Positions 17,259 through 27,311 are shown, numbered from the stretch's first letter. The stretch is DNA of 64,000 bases from Novosphingobium panipatense (GCF_002149965.1 NZ_MSQB01000005.1:1-64000), one strand, 5' to 3'. Numbers and translations are program-made. Notes: generated by a model not told the origin, from the sequence alone.

Positions 17259-19064
17259 TCAATTCCGGTAAAGCGCGTCCATCCGCTCGCCGTAGCGCTC
17301 TTTCAGCTTGTGGCGGCGGATCTTGAGGCTGGGGGTCATTTCCTCGTTCTCGATCCCGAACGGCTCGTCGGCGAACGTGAACTGGCGGACTTTCTCGATC
17401 ACCGAGAGATCGGCGTTGACCCGGTCGATGGCGCCGCGAATCTCGGCGCGGAAGGCCGGAAGGCCCTGGAGCGCCTTGAAATCGAACTTCTCGCCATTGG
17501 CCTTGGCCCATTCCAGCGCCCAGTCGGCATCGGGCACGATCAGGCCGACGATGTAGGGGCGGCGGTCGCCGTGGACCATGGCCTGCGCGATCTCCGGCTG
17601 GAGCGTCAGCATCGATTCGACCTTCTGCGGAGAGACGTTGTCGCCCTTGTCGTTGACGATCATGTCCTTCTTGCGGTCGGTGATCATGATTCGCCCGCGC
17701 GCGTCGATGTGGCCGACGTCGCCGGTATGGAGCCAGCCGTCCTTCAGCACCGCCTCGGTGGCGGCGCCGTTCTGCCAGTAGCCTTCCATGACCAGCTCGC
17801 CGCGCACGAGGATTTCACCGTCCTCCGCGATCCGCACTTCCACCCCGCGCAGCGGCGGGCCGACCGTATCGTGCTTGATTCCGGCGGCGGGCCGGTTGCA
17901 GCTGATCACCGGCCCGGCCTCGGTCTGGCCGTAGCCTTGCAGCAGCGTCAGCCCCATCGCGTCGAAGAAGGCGCCGATCTCGGGATTGAGCGGTGCCCCG
18001 CCCGAAACCAAGGCCTTGATGCGACCGCCGAACTTGGCGCGCACCTTGGGCCGCAGGGTGCGTTCGATCACCATGTCCAGCGGATAGTCCAGCAGGCGGC
18101 GACGCCCGGCCTGCTCGCGTCCGGCAATGCCCATGGCCATTTCCATCAGCCGGGCCGGAATCGCACCCTGCTTCTCGATCTGCTTCATGATGCGCGTGCG
18201 CAGCACTTCGAACAGGCGCGGGACGACGACCATGATCGTCGGGCGCACTTCCTCGATATTGGAAGCCAGCTTGTCGAGGCCTTCGGAATAATAGATCTGC
18301 CCGCCCATTGCGATTGGCAGGTACTGGCCGCCGGTATGCTCGTAGGCATGGCTGAGCGGCAAGAACGAGAGGAAGGTCTCGCCCTCGTCGCAGCCGAAAT
18401 CGTCGATGATGATCTGGGCGCAGCCCGCCACATTGGTCAGGATCATGCCGTGGTGCTGGCGCACCCCGCGCGGGGCGCCGCCGGTGCCGTTGGTATAGAT
18501 GATGCAGGCCAGGTCGCGGCGGCGCATCCCGGCCACCCGCTCGTCCACGTCGGCGCGGGCTTTCGCCGCATCGCCTTCCAGCAGCGCCGCCCATTCATGC
18601 ACTTCGTAGGCCCCGCCCTGCATCGGCGGCAGGGCTTCCATGCCGATGACATGGCGGCAGAGGTCGGTCTGGACGATCGCCGGAAGCAGCGCCTTGCCCA
18701 GCTTGGCAGTGGAGACGATCGCCGCGCGGGCGCCCGAATTCTCCAGGATGTGAATGTGATCGCGCGTGGTGTTGGTGGTATAGGCGGGCACGGTGACGCA
18801 GCCCGCCGCCATGATCGCGAGGTCCGCCAGGCACCACTCGGGCCGGTTTTCCGACACGATCAGCACCCGGTCGCCCGGCTGCAGACCCATGCGCCGCAGC
18901 GAGGCCGCCATCAGGCCGACCTTGCGCGCGGCCTCCGCCCAGCTCGTGGAGTGCCAGGTTCCGTCCTGCTTCGCCCAGAGCATGGGCGCATTGCCCAGCC
19001 TGTCCGCCCGCTTGAGAAACAGCGATACCAGGTTGGTGGTCTTGTCGAAGTCACCAAGATCCAT
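17259..19064 (-). CDS. AMP-forming long-chain acyl-CoA synthetase (FadD15-like)
   Basis: This 601-residue adenylate-forming enzyme activates a fatty acid with ATP and CoA. Visible motifs are the P-loop IIYTNGTGGAPRGV near residue 192, LLQGYGQTEAGPVI near 375, the GWLHTGDVG motif near 443 and ITDRKKDMIVNDKG with the linker just after it. The usual P-loop Ser and Lys appear as Asn and Arg (YTNGTGG...PRG). Length fits the FadD15 group. It lies downstream of pyrD on the same strand with 122 bases between, so cotranscription is possible but not clear. Function as an acyl-CoA ligase is well supported; chain length is not. Confidence 0.9.
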   Translation of the reverse strand: MDLGDFDKTTNLVSLFLKRADRLGNAPMLWAKQDGTWHSTSWAEAARKVGLMAASLRRMGLQPGDRVLIVSENRPEWCLADLAIMAAGCVTVPAYTTNTTRDHIHILENSGARAAIVSTAKLGKALLPAIVQTDLCRHVIGMEALPPMQGGAYEVHEWAALLEGDAAKARADVDERVAGMRRRDLACIIYTNGTGGAPRGVRQHHGMILTNVAGCAQIIIDDFGCDEGETFLSFLPLSHAYEHTGGQYLPIAMGGQIYYSEGLDKLASNIEEVRPTIMVVVPRLFEVLRTRIMKQIEKQGAIPARLMEMAMGIAGREQAGRRRLLDYPLDMVIERTLRPKVRAKFGGRIKALVSGGAPLNPEIGAFFDAMGLTLLQGYGQTEAGPVISCNRPAAGIKHDTVGPPLRGVEVRIAEDGEILVRGELVMEGYWQNGAATEAVLKDGWLHTGDVGHIDARGRIMITDRKKDMIVNDKGDNVSPQKVESMLTLQPEIAQAMVHGDRRPYIVGLIVPDADWALEWAKANGEKFDFKALQGLPAFRAEIRGAIDRVNADLSVIEKVRQFTFADEPFGIENEEMTPSLKIRRHKLKERYGERMDALYRN

Positions 19065-19186
19065 GCCGACCCTCGTCCTCTCTATTCATGCGGAATTGTC
19101 CGTTCTGATCAACGTCTAGGCGCGTGCAGAGGTTGCGGCAAGCCAGGCCGCATCCGTAGTTGCCCCGATATGAGCGGGTTTCGGCC

Positions 19187-20230
19187 TTATTCCGTGCCCA
19201 CCGCTTCGGCGATGGAGGCAAAGCCGTCGCGCTTCATCAGCGCTTCCAGGCCCTTGCAGATGGCCCGGGCGATGCCGGGGCCTTCGTAGACCATCGCGCT
19301 GTAGACCTGCACCAGGCTGGCCCCGGCGCGGATGCGCGCCCAGGCGTCCTCCGCCGTGGCGATGCCGCCGACGCCGACCAGCGGCACCGCGCCGCCGGTG
19401 GCCTTGCGGAAATCGCGCAGGCGCTGCTGGGCCAGATCGCGCAAGGGCGCGCCCGAAAGCCCCCCGGTTTCGCCGCGATGGGCCGAGTTCAGGGCGGGAC
19501 GGGAAATCGTGGTGTTCGAGACGATCAGCGCGCCAAGCCGCTTTTCGACGGCGATGCGGGCGATCGCGTCGATATCGGCCGGTTCCAGATCCGGCGCCAC
19601 CTTGAGGAACACCGGCGGGCCGCCCTCCCCGCAGACTTCGCCGCGCGCTTCCAGCACCGCGTCGAGCAGGCCGGTCAGCGCCGATTCGTCCTGAAGCGCA
19701 CGCAGGCCCGGCGTGTTCGGGCTGGAGATATTGACCGCCAGATAGGTCGCCAGCGGCGCCATCAGGCGGGCCATCGTCGCATAGTCGGCAATGCGATCCG
19801 CCGCGTCCTTGTTGGCGCCGATATTGATGCCGACCACGCCGGGGCGATCCTTGCGCGCCGCCAGCCCCTGGAGCGCGACTTGCGCGCCGCGATTGTTGAA
19901 GCCCATGCGGTTGATCACCGCGCGGTCCTCCACCAGGCGGAACAGGCGCGGCTTCGGATTGCCCGACTGCGGCAGCGGCGTGATCGAACCGACCTCGGCA
20001 AAACCGAAGCCCAGGCCCAGCAGGGCGTCGGGAACCTCGCCGTCCTTGTCGAATCCGGCCGCCATGCCGACAGGGTTGGGAAACCGGATTCCCGCCACCC
20101 TCGTGGAAAGCGCGGCGGGAGAAGCCGGGGCACGGGTGGTTCCGGCCAGCTTCAGCGACTTGAGCGCGAGGCCATGCGCCGATTCGGCGTCCAGGCGGAA
20201 CAGGGCGGGTCTGATCAGAGAGTAAAGCAC
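19187..20230 (-). CDS. pyrD: Dihydroorotate dehydrogenase (quinone), class 2
   Basis: The 347-residue enzyme oxidises dihydroorotate to orotate in pyrimidine synthesis, passing electrons to quinone at the inner membrane. It shows the membrane-associating N-terminal helix (MLYSLIRPALFRLDAESAH), FPNPVGMAAGFDKDGE, NRMGFNNRG, the active-site NISSPNTPGLR (catalytic Ser rather than the Cys of class 1), IVSNTTISRP and the FMN phosphate site VGVGGIATAEDA. Length and motif order match class 2 PyrD. It is the first gene of a minus-strand pair with the acyl-CoA synthetase. Confidence 0.96.
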   Translation of the reverse strand: MLYSLIRPALFRLDAESAHGLALKSLKLAGTTRAPASPAALSTRVAGIRFPNPVGMAAGFDKDGEVPDALLGLGFGFAEVGSITPLPQSGNPKPRLFRLVEDRAVINRMGFNNRGAQVALQGLAARKDRPGVVGINIGANKDAADRIADYATMARLMAPLATYLAVNISSPNTPGLRALQDESALTGLLDAVLEARGEVCGEGGPPVFLKVAPDLEPADIDAIARIAVEKRLGALIVSNTTISRPALNSAHRGETGGLSGAPLRDLAQQRLRDFRKATGGAVPLVGVGGIATAEDAWARIRAGASLVQVYSAMVYEGPGIARAICKGLEALMKRDGFASIAEAVGTE

Positions 20231-20331
20231 GCGCCGCGCATAAACGCCTCGGGGCTGTTGCTCAAATGCTTCTTATCCTGCGTGCCATTCGCAAAATCGG
20301 GTGCGGGGCGTCACCGCGGGGGCACGCATGT

Positions 20332-20464
20332 CGCAATTATACAATAAATCGGGGATGCCCCGGCATACAGGAGAGTCGCGACCCGAAGGGCTCGTAGCGG
20401 GATGCGCACGAGTTCTTTATTACCTTGATGGCGGTTCCCGGCTTGTCCGGGGACCGCCTTTTTT
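20332..20464 (+). ncRNA. Candidate small RNA ending in an intrinsic terminator
   Basis: A strong plus-strand terminator at 20430-20464 has no plus-strand gene in front of it; the preceding gene, pyrD, runs the other way. Upstream of it lie two more small hairpins, CGGGG-ATG-CCCCG near 20353 and a CGACCC/GGCTCG stem near 20379. Together they suggest a structured transcript of 100-150 bases. The 5' end given is a guess placed just before the first hairpin. I do not recognise a known RNA family. Confidence 0.35.
20430..20464 (+). terminator. Intrinsic terminator with T6 tail, orphan
   Basis: GGCGGTtCCC (20430-20439) pairs with GGGgACCGCC (20449-20458), followed by six T residues. The reverse strand lacks a T-run, so it works on plus-strand transcripts only. 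Confidence 0.8.
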
Positions 20465-20536
20465 CCTTGGGTAATGGCCTGACCGGCGCGAATTCTCTCC
20501 AGAAACGAGGAATTTGCAACAGCCCGATCGCTTTTG

Positions 20537-20555
20537 TCGCACAAAACCTGTGCGA
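20537..20555. promoter_or_regulatory. Inverted repeat upstream of the suf operon
   Basis: TCGCACA-AAACC-TGTGCGA is a perfect 7-bp inverted repeat centred about 100 bases before the regulator gene of the suf operon. Position and symmetry make it a candidate operator for that Rrf2-type regulator or another iron/redox regulator. Not verified. Confidence 0.4.
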
Positions 20556-20646
20556 AACTCCATTGAAACCCGAGGGGTCCTGCACTAGGTGGCAAATCGG
20601 AAAGAATTGATCCACTTTAACGTCGCGAGTCCCGAAAGCCGCCGAT

Positions 20647-21084
20647 ATGCGCCTGTCCAGCATGGCCGATTACGCTGTCGTCATCATGTCCGCCGCGACT
20701 CGGCATTCGGGAACCTGTGCCCATCATCCCGAGGATTCGCGGATGAGCCGGATCTCGGCGGCGCAGCTCGCGGAAGAGACCGGGCTTCCGGCACCCACGG
20801 TGCAGAAGCTGGTGAGCAAGCTGACCGCTGCGGGGTTGCTGCAATCGACCCGCGGCGTCGGCGGCGGGCTGAAACTGGCCCGCGCCCCTGAAACGATTTC
20901 GATTGCGGATATCGTCGAGGCAGTCGAAGGGCCGATCGCGCTCACGGCCTGCCTCGAACAGGGCAAGCACGAATGTACGCTGGAAGGCGGATGCAGCGTG
21001 CGCCCGCACTGGCCGCAGGTGAACGCGGCGCTGCGCGGCGCATTGGCGCAAGTGGTCCTGACCCAGCTCGTCGAGGAAGTATGA
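20647..21084 (+). CDS. Rrf2-family regulator of the SUF operon
   Basis: The 145-residue protein starts MRLSSMADYAVVIMSA, as in the Rrf2 group that heads SUF operons. A winged-helix segment SAAQLAEETGLPAPTVQKLV and the wing GVGGGLKLAR are followed by cysteines at residues 102, 110 and 116 that probably hold an Fe-S cluster. It likely represses the operon when clusters are plentiful. Its stop codon directly abuts the sufB start. It has an extra loop around residues 20-34 compared with the other Rrf2 protein in this window, and only three cysteines in the cluster region against four there. Confidence 0.92.
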   Translation: MRLSSMADYAVVIMSAATRHSGTCAHHPEDSRMSRISAAQLAEETGLPAPTVQKLVSKLTAAGLLQSTRGVGGGLKLARAPETISIADIVEAVEGPIALTACLEQGKHECTLEGGCSVRPHWPQVNAALRGALAQVVLTQLVEEV

Positions 21085-22622
<1,538 letters not shown>

Positions 22623-22623
<1 letters not shown>

Positions 22624-23171
22624 TGACGCAGGCCCACACCCCAACCCCTCCCCTGAAGGTGAGGGGCTTTTCCAGTCGCGAAACCAGCGTACGTACCAAC
22701 TCCCCTCCCCTTCAGGGGAGGGGCCGGGGGTGGGGGCTCTCCGCCACCCGCAACGCCGAGATCGCCCAATTCGCCCGCGAAATGCGCAATGAACCGACCG
22801 AGCCGGAAAAGCGCCTGTGGCGCGCGCTTTCGCGCTCGCAACTCGGCGGCTTCAAGTTTCGCCGGCAGGCGCCGGTCGGCCCGTTCATCGCTGACTTCCT
22901 GTGCCCGCAAAAGGCGCTGATCGTGGAAGTCGACGGCGAAACCCACGATGCAGGCAGCGACCGTAGGCGTGATTCCGCGCTTGCCCGGATGGGCTTCACC
23001 ACCATTCATGTCACCAATGCAGAGGTGATGCGCAATTTCGAAGGGGTTCTGACCTTCGTCCTTGGCGCCTTGCACGAGGCGCCGGATCGTTGGGCGAGCC
23101 CCCACCCCAACCCCTCCCCTGAAGGTGAGGGGCTTTCGGACACTTCTTTTCCTCAAGGACTTCTACCATGA
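22623..23171 (+). CDS. DUF559 (Vsr-like PD-(D/E)XK) protein inside the suf operon
   Basis: The first frame gives 182 residues, but the DUF559 domain covers only about residues 46-150: AREMRNEPTEPEKRLWRALS, FRRQAPVGPFIADFLCP and the catalytic-looking IVEVDGETHD. This fold is related to the very-short-patch-repair endonuclease. Both ends of the frame (residues 5-40 and 158-175) are translated from a GC-rich repeat, so the real start may be the ATG at 22782. The stop overlaps the next start (ATGA), which argues the frame is translated to its end. Its role in Fe-S assembly is unknown. Confidence 0.8.
22639..22670 (+). repeat. 32-bp direct repeat, left copy, flanking the DUF559 gene
   Basis: The 32 bases from CCCCAACCCC to GAGGGGCTTT recur exactly at 23105-23136, one on each side of the DUF559 domain. 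An inverted relative (CCCCTCCCCTTCAGGGGAGG) lies at 22702-22721. It holds a CCCCT...AGGGG stem and is translated as part of the gene. Confidence 0.85.
23105..23136 (+). repeat. 32-bp direct repeat, right copy, flanking the DUF559 gene
   Basis: Identical to 22639-22670. It ends 31 bases before the second DUF559 start. Paired repeats bracketing the gene suggest it entered or moved as a cassette, though repeats of this kind are also common around DUF559 genes generally. Confidence 0.85.
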
Positions 23172-23662
23172 CCGCCGCCCGCAAGACCCTCGGCATCAGC
23201 AGGGACGCCGCGCCGAAGGCCGACGCCAAGGCCAGCTTCAACGTTACCGGCGCGCGCCTCGAAACGCTCAAGGAGCGGGCCAAGGAACAGCGCCGCAACC
23301 CCAGCGAGGCGCAGAAGGCGCTCTGGGCGGAGCTTGCCGGTTCGAAGCTGGGCGGCGTGAAGTTCATGCGCCAAACCGTGGTCGGCTCCACCATCGTGGA
23401 CTTCGCCTGCCCCTCGCGCTGGATCGTCGTGCAGCTCAGCCCCGAAGACTCCAACCCCGACGTCAACGAATTGCAGGACCGCAAGCTCATCGAAGTGGGC
23501 ATCCGCGTGCTGCGCTTCTCCGAGGACGAAGTGCTGGAGCGCATCGACGGCGTCGTGCGTGAGATCACCACCGAACTCAACGTGCCGTTCGACAAGCGCT
23601 CCGCGCGCCGCAAGGCCGGTGCCACTGCCGCCCCCCGCTTTGATGAGGGAGCCGAAGGATGA
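23168..23662 (+). CDS. Degenerate DUF559 paralogue inside the suf operon
   Basis: The 164-residue protein has the DUF559 domain at about residues 35-135: AKEQRRNPSEAQKALWAELAGSKLGGVKFMRQ and STIVDFACPSRW. Where the first paralogue has VEVDGETHD, this one has VQLSPEDSNPD, so the conserved Glu and Asp-Gly of the active site are missing. It is probably not a nuclease. An N-terminal tail of about 30 residues (Ala/Lys-rich) is unique to it. It starts at AAGGA-supported ATG 23168, overlaps the previous stop by four bases and the next gene by four, and lacks the GC-rich repeats of its neighbour. Confidence 0.82.
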   Translation: MTAARKTLGISRDAAPKADAKASFNVTGARLETLKERAKEQRRNPSEAQKALWAELAGSKLGGVKFMRQTVVGSTIVDFACPSRWIVVQLSPEDSNPDVNELQDRKLIEVGIRVLRFSEDEVLERIDGVVREITTELNVPFDKRSARRKAGATAAPRFDEGAEG

Positions 23663-24420
23663 CCATGCTCAAGATCGATAACCTTCAGGCCAATGTTGCC
23701 GACAAGCCGATCCTCAAGGGTCTCTCGCTGACGATCAATCCGGGCGAGATTCACGCGATCATGGGGCCGAACGGTGCTGGCAAGTCGACGCTGGGCTACA
23801 CGCTCGGCGGCCGTCCCGGCTATGAGGTGACCGGCGGCTCGGTCGATTTCCTGGGCCAGGACCTGCTCGAACTGGAACCGCATGAGCGCGCCGCCGCCGG
23901 CCTGTTCCTGGGCTTCCAGTACCCGGTCGAGATTCCCGGCGTCTCCTTCGTCCAGTTCCTGCGCGAAGCGGCCAATGCCCAGCGCAAGGGCCGGGGCGAG
24001 GAAGTGCTGTCGGGCGGCGAATTCCTGAAGCTGGCGCGCGAAAAGGCGGGCCTGCTGCGCATGGACATGGACATGCTGAAGCGCCCGGTGAACGTCGGCT
24101 TCTCCGGCGGCGAGAAGAAGCGCGCCGAGATGGTGCAGATGGGCATCCTCGATCCCAAGCTGGCGATCCTGGACGAGACCGACTCCGGCCTCGACATCGA
24201 CGCGCTGCGCATCTGCGGCGAAGGCATCAATGCGATCATGCGCGCGCCCGACAAGGCCGTGCTGCTGATCACCCACTACCAGCGCCTGCTGGACTATGTG
24301 AAGCCGGACTTCGTCCACGTTCTGGCCGCAGGCCGCATCGTCAAGACCGGCGGGCCGGACCTTGCCCTGCGGCTTGAGGAAGAAGGCTACGAAGCGGTGG
24401 TCCAAGAGACGGCGGCATGA
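23659..24420 (+). CDS. sufC: SufC, ATPase of the SufBCD complex
   Basis: This 253-residue ABC-type ATPase energises cluster assembly on SufB-SufD. Walker A is GPNGAGKST near residue 36, the signature is GFSGGEKKRAEM near 148, and Walker B is LAILDETDSGLD near 172, where the DE-TDSGLDID form is typical of SufC. An ATG at 23665 with AAGGA five bases upstream is an equally good start. The ATGA overlap with sufD shows tight coupling. Confidence 0.97.
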   Translation: MTMLKIDNLQANVADKPILKGLSLTINPGEIHAIMGPNGAGKSTLGYTLGGRPGYEVTGGSVDFLGQDLLELEPHERAAAGLFLGFQYPVEIPGVSFVQFLREAANAQRKGRGEEVLSGGEFLKLAREKAGLLRMDMDMLKRPVNVGFSGGEKKRAEMVQMGILDPKLAILDETDSGLDIDALRICGEGINAIMRAPDKAVLLITHYQRLLDYVKPDFVHVLAAGRIVKTGGPDLALRLEEEGYEAVVQETAA

Positions 24421-25154
24421 GCGAAGTCGCGGCTCTCCCGACGCGGAAGCACGAAGACTTCCGCTATTCCGATATCGGCGCGCTGGCCGGTGTCTGGCCG
24501 ATCGCACGCGAAGAGATCGTCGTGGCCGATGGCGGCGAGGAATCGCTCCAGATCGTCGAGAACGGCGCCGAAGCGGTCGCCCGCCACCTCGCGATCACCT
24601 TGGGCAAGGGCGCGAAGTTCGATCTTCGCGTGCTTTCGGCCGGGCCGGTCTACGGGCGTATCGCCATCGACGTGCGGCTGGCGGAAGGCGCCGACTTCAC
24701 GCTGGGCGCGGCGCAGCTTGCCAGTGGCAGCGAGACGCTGGAGATCGTCACCGAAGTCACCCACGCCGGGCTGAACGCCACCTCCAGCCAGATCGTGCGC
24801 ACGGCGCTGGCGGGCCATTCGGTCGGCACCTACCTCGGCCGCATCGCGGTGGAGCGCGGGGCCGACGGCACCGATGCCGAACAGTCGGTCCGCGCCATGC
24901 TGCTCGATCGCACGGCGACCGCCAATGCCCGCCCGGAACTCGAAATCTATGCCGACGACGTCAAGGCGGCGCATGGCTGCGCGGTCGGCGAACTCGACGC
25001 CAACGGGTTGTTCTACCTGATGAGCCGCGGGCTCACCCCGCCCGAGGCCAAGCGGCTGATGCTCCAGGCCTTCATCGCCGAAGCCTTCACCGGCGCGCCC
25101 GGCGAAGCGGAACTGAGCGAGGCTGCCATCGCCCGGCTGGAGGCGATTCTGTGA
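24417..25154 (+). CDS. sufD: SufD, partner subunit of SufB
   Basis: The 245-residue protein is a short SufD (many are about 400 residues), with the C-terminal core intact: LLDRTATANARPELEIYADDVKAAHGCAVGELD followed by LFYLMSRGLTPPEAKRLMLQAFIAEAF. The His in AAHGC and the following helix match the SufB/SufD conserved region that binds SufC. The N-terminal domain is reduced, as seen in alphaproteobacterial SufD. It starts at ATGA overlapping the sufC stop and ends overlapping the GTG of sufS. Confidence 0.94.
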   Translation: MSEVAALPTRKHEDFRYSDIGALAGVWPIAREEIVVADGGEESLQIVENGAEAVARHLAITLGKGAKFDLRVLSAGPVYGRIAIDVRLAEGADFTLGAAQLASGSETLEIVTEVTHAGLNATSSQIVRTALAGHSVGTYLGRIAVERGADGTDAEQSVRAMLLDRTATANARPELEIYADDVKAAHGCAVGELDANGLFYLMSRGLTPPEAKRLMLQAFIAEAFTGAPGEAELSEAAIARLEAIL

Positions 25155-26350
25155 GTACCGATACGCTCGTCCTCAAGGACCAGTTCCCCGGGCTTGCTGG
25201 CAACTGGCACTACCTCGACACCGGCGCGACCGCGCAGAAGCCGCAGGCCGTGATCGACGCCACCGTCAATGCGCTGGGCCGCGACTATGCGACCGTGCAT
25301 CGCGGCGTCTATGCCCGCTCTGCCGATATGACGCTGGCGTTCGAGGCCGCGCGCCGCAAGGTCGCCGCGTTCCTGGGCGGGCATGAGGATGAGATCGTCT
25401 TCACCCGCGGCGCGACCGAGGCGATCAACCTCGTCGCGCAGAGCTGGGCCGCCACGAATCTCAAGGCGGGCGACCGCATCCTGCTTTCGGTGCTGGAACA
25501 TCACTCCAACATCGTGCCATGGCAGTTGCTGCGTGACCGCACCGGTGTGGAGATCGACGTCTGCCCGCTGACCGAGGACGGCCGGATCGACCTTGAAGCG
25601 GCCGAGCGTATCCTCACGCCCGCGCACAAGCTGGTGGCCTTTGCCCACGTTTCCAACGTGCTCGGCTCGGTGCTCCACGTGGAACATGCGGCAAAGCTGG
25701 CCCATGCCGTCGGCGCCAAGCTGCTGATCGATGGCTGCCAGGCGGCGCCGCGCATCGCCCTCGACGTGGCGGCGATGGACTGCGATTTCTACGTCTTTTC
25801 CGCGCACAAGCTCTACGGCCCCACCGGGATCGGCGCGCTCTGGGCGAAGAAGGCCACGCTCGATGCCATGCCCCCGTGGCAGGGCGGCGGGTCGATGATC
25901 GACCGCGTCACCTTCGAGAAGACGACTTATGCCCCGGCGCCGCAGCGTTTCGAGGCCGGCACGCCGATGATCGTCGAGGCTATCGGCCTTGCCGCCGCTA
26001 TCGACTGGCTGACCGCGCAAGGCTTGGACCGTGCCGAGCGCCACGAACGCGATCTGGCCGCGCGCCTCCGCGCCGAACTGGGCAAGCGCAACGACATTAC
26101 CCTGTTCGGTCCGGCGGATTCGGTCGGCATCGTTTCTTTCGCGATGGACGGGGTGCATCCGCACGACCTCGGCACCATATTGGATGAAGAGGGCGTCGCG
26201 ATCCGCGCCGGCCACCACTGCGCGCAGCCGCTGATGGACCACCTCGGCGTTCCGGCCACGGCCCGCGCCAGCTTCGGCCTCTACAGCGACGACAGCGATA
26301 TCGAGGCGCTCATGAAGGGTATCGAGCGCACCCGGAGAATTTTTGGATGA
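25151..26350 (+). CDS. sufS: SufS, group II cysteine desulfurase
   Basis: The 399-residue PLP enzyme takes sulfur from cysteine for cluster assembly. The PLP lysine is K220 (FSAHKLYGPTG), His117-118 lie in LEHHSN, and the catalytic Cys357 is in RAGHHCAQPL, the RxGHHC context of SufS-type enzymes. I place the start at GTG 25151, overlapping the sufD stop, because the longer frame reaching back to 24362 is only the antisense-free reading of sufD in another frame. No sufE or sufU gene, its usual sulfur acceptor, is present in this operon; it may be encoded elsewhere. Confidence 0.96.
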   Translation: MSTDTLVLKDQFPGLAGNWHYLDTGATAQKPQAVIDATVNALGRDYATVHRGVYARSADMTLAFEAARRKVAAFLGGHEDEIVFTRGATEAINLVAQSWAATNLKAGDRILLSVLEHHSNIVPWQLLRDRTGVEIDVCPLTEDGRIDLEAAERILTPAHKLVAFAHVSNVLGSVLHVEHAAKLAHAVGAKLLIDGCQAAPRIALDVAAMDCDFYVFSAHKLYGPTGIGALWAKKATLDAMPPWQGGGSMIDRVTFEKTTYAPAPQRFEAGTPMIVEAIGLAAAIDWLTAQGLDRAERHERDLAARLRAELGKRNDITLFGPADSVGIVSFAMDGVHPHDLGTILDEEGVAIRAGHHCAQPLMDHLGVPATARASFGLYSDDSDIEALMKGIERTRRIFG

Positions 26351-26814
26351 GTGAAGAGAAGCCTAGATTTACGGTCGAGGAAGTCGATTCGGTAACGCCC
26401 GCGCCCCGCGCACGGGTGGAGGACGTGCCTGTTCCGGTAGAACGCAAGCGCGACTATCTCGACGGGTTCCTTGCCGAAAAGCCGCAGGACATCGACCCCG
26501 GCCAGCCCGGCGGATCGATCTACGACGGCGTGATCGACGCGCTGAAGGAAATCTTCGACCCCGAGATCCCGATGAACATCTATGACCTCGGCCTGATCTA
26601 CGGCGTCGACGTCTCGCCCGAGGCTTCGGTTTCGGTAACGATGACGCTGACCACGCCGCACTGCCCGGTGGCGGAATCGATGCCGGGCGAAGTCGAGATG
26701 CGCGTCGCGGCAGTGCCCGGCGTGCGCGATGCCGAGGTCAATCTCGTCTGGGATCCGCCATGGGACATGGCCAAGATGTCCGACGAGGCGAAGCTCGAAC
26801 TGGGCATGCTCTGA
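26347..26814 (+). CDS. sufT: SufT-type MIP18 (DUF59) Fe-S assembly protein
   Basis: This 155-residue protein has a charged N-terminal tail of about 50 residues and then the MIP18/DUF59 domain: DALKEIFDPEIPMNIYDLGLIYGVDV, MTLTTPHCPVAESMP and VWDPPWDMAKMSDEAKLELGML. Family proteins help move Fe-S clusters to target enzymes. It overlaps sufS (ATGA) and the next gene (one base), so it is part of the same translated block. The DPEIPxNIYDLGL segment and the PHCP cysteine are clear. Confidence 0.94.
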   Translation: MSEEKPRFTVEEVDSVTPAPRARVEDVPVPVERKRDYLDGFLAEKPQDIDPGQPGGSIYDGVIDALKEIFDPEIPMNIYDLGLIYGVDVSPEASVSVTMTLTTPHCPVAESMPGEVEMRVAAVPGVRDAEVNLVWDPPWDMAKMSDEAKLELGML

Positions 26815-27311
26815 TGGCGACGCTTGCTCCTACCATTACCGTGCGCCTGGCCGACTATGCCGACGCGGCCGATGCCGTGCGCGTGGTCGCGCTGCTCGAC
26901 AGCTATGCGCGCGATCCGATGGGTGGAGGCAAGCCGCTGTCCGACGACGTGCGCAAACGGTTGGTGCCCGGCCTTGCCGCGCACCCCGGCGCTTTCTCGC
27001 TGCTGGCCTTCGCCGGTGAGGAAGCGCTCGGTTTGGCCAACTGCATCACCGGATTCTCGACGTTCGCCGCGCGTCCGCTGGTGAACATCCACGACATGGC
27101 CGTGCTGCCCGAGGCGCGCGGCAAGGGCGTGGGCCGCGCGCTGATGCTGGCGGTCGAGGCAGAGGCCCGCGCGCGCGGCGCCTGCAAGATCACGCTCGAA
27201 GTGCTGAGCGGCAATGACACGGCCAAGGGCCTCTACGCCGCGCTCGGCTACGGCGACTACGCGCTGGACCCGCAGGCGGGCACCGCGCTGTTCTGGGAAA
27301 AGAAGCTATGA
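26814..27311 (+). CDS. GNAT-family N-acetyltransferase inside the suf operon
   Basis: The 165-residue protein has the acetyl-CoA-binding motif VLPEARGKGVGRALM at about residues 97-111 and a C-terminal NDTAKGLYAALGYGDYA, typical of GNAT enzymes. The start at 26814 overlaps the sufT stop by one base and its stop overlaps the sufA start, so it is a true member of the operon. The acceptor is unknown. A GNAT is not a standard SUF component, so it may modify a protein or small molecule tied to sulfur or Fe-S supply, or simply be carried along. Confidence 0.9.
   Translation: MATLAPTITVRLADYADAADAVRVVALLDSYARDPMGGGKPLSDDVRKRLVPGLAAHPGAFSLLAFAGEEALGLANCITGFSTFAARPLVNIHDMAVLPEARGKGVGRALMLAVEAEARARGACKITLEVLSGNDTAKGLYAALGYGDYALDPQAGTALFWEKKL

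Noticed and set aside
20311-20595. 94-residue minus-strand open frame upstream of pyrD
   Set aside because: It runs through the terminator hairpin, has no ribosome site and no recognisable sequence. A non-coding RNA on the other strand fits better.
24362-25150. Extension of the sufS frame back through sufD
   Set aside because: It is the out-of-frame reading of sufC/sufD and is Arg-rich. Homology to SufS begins at the GTG 25151.
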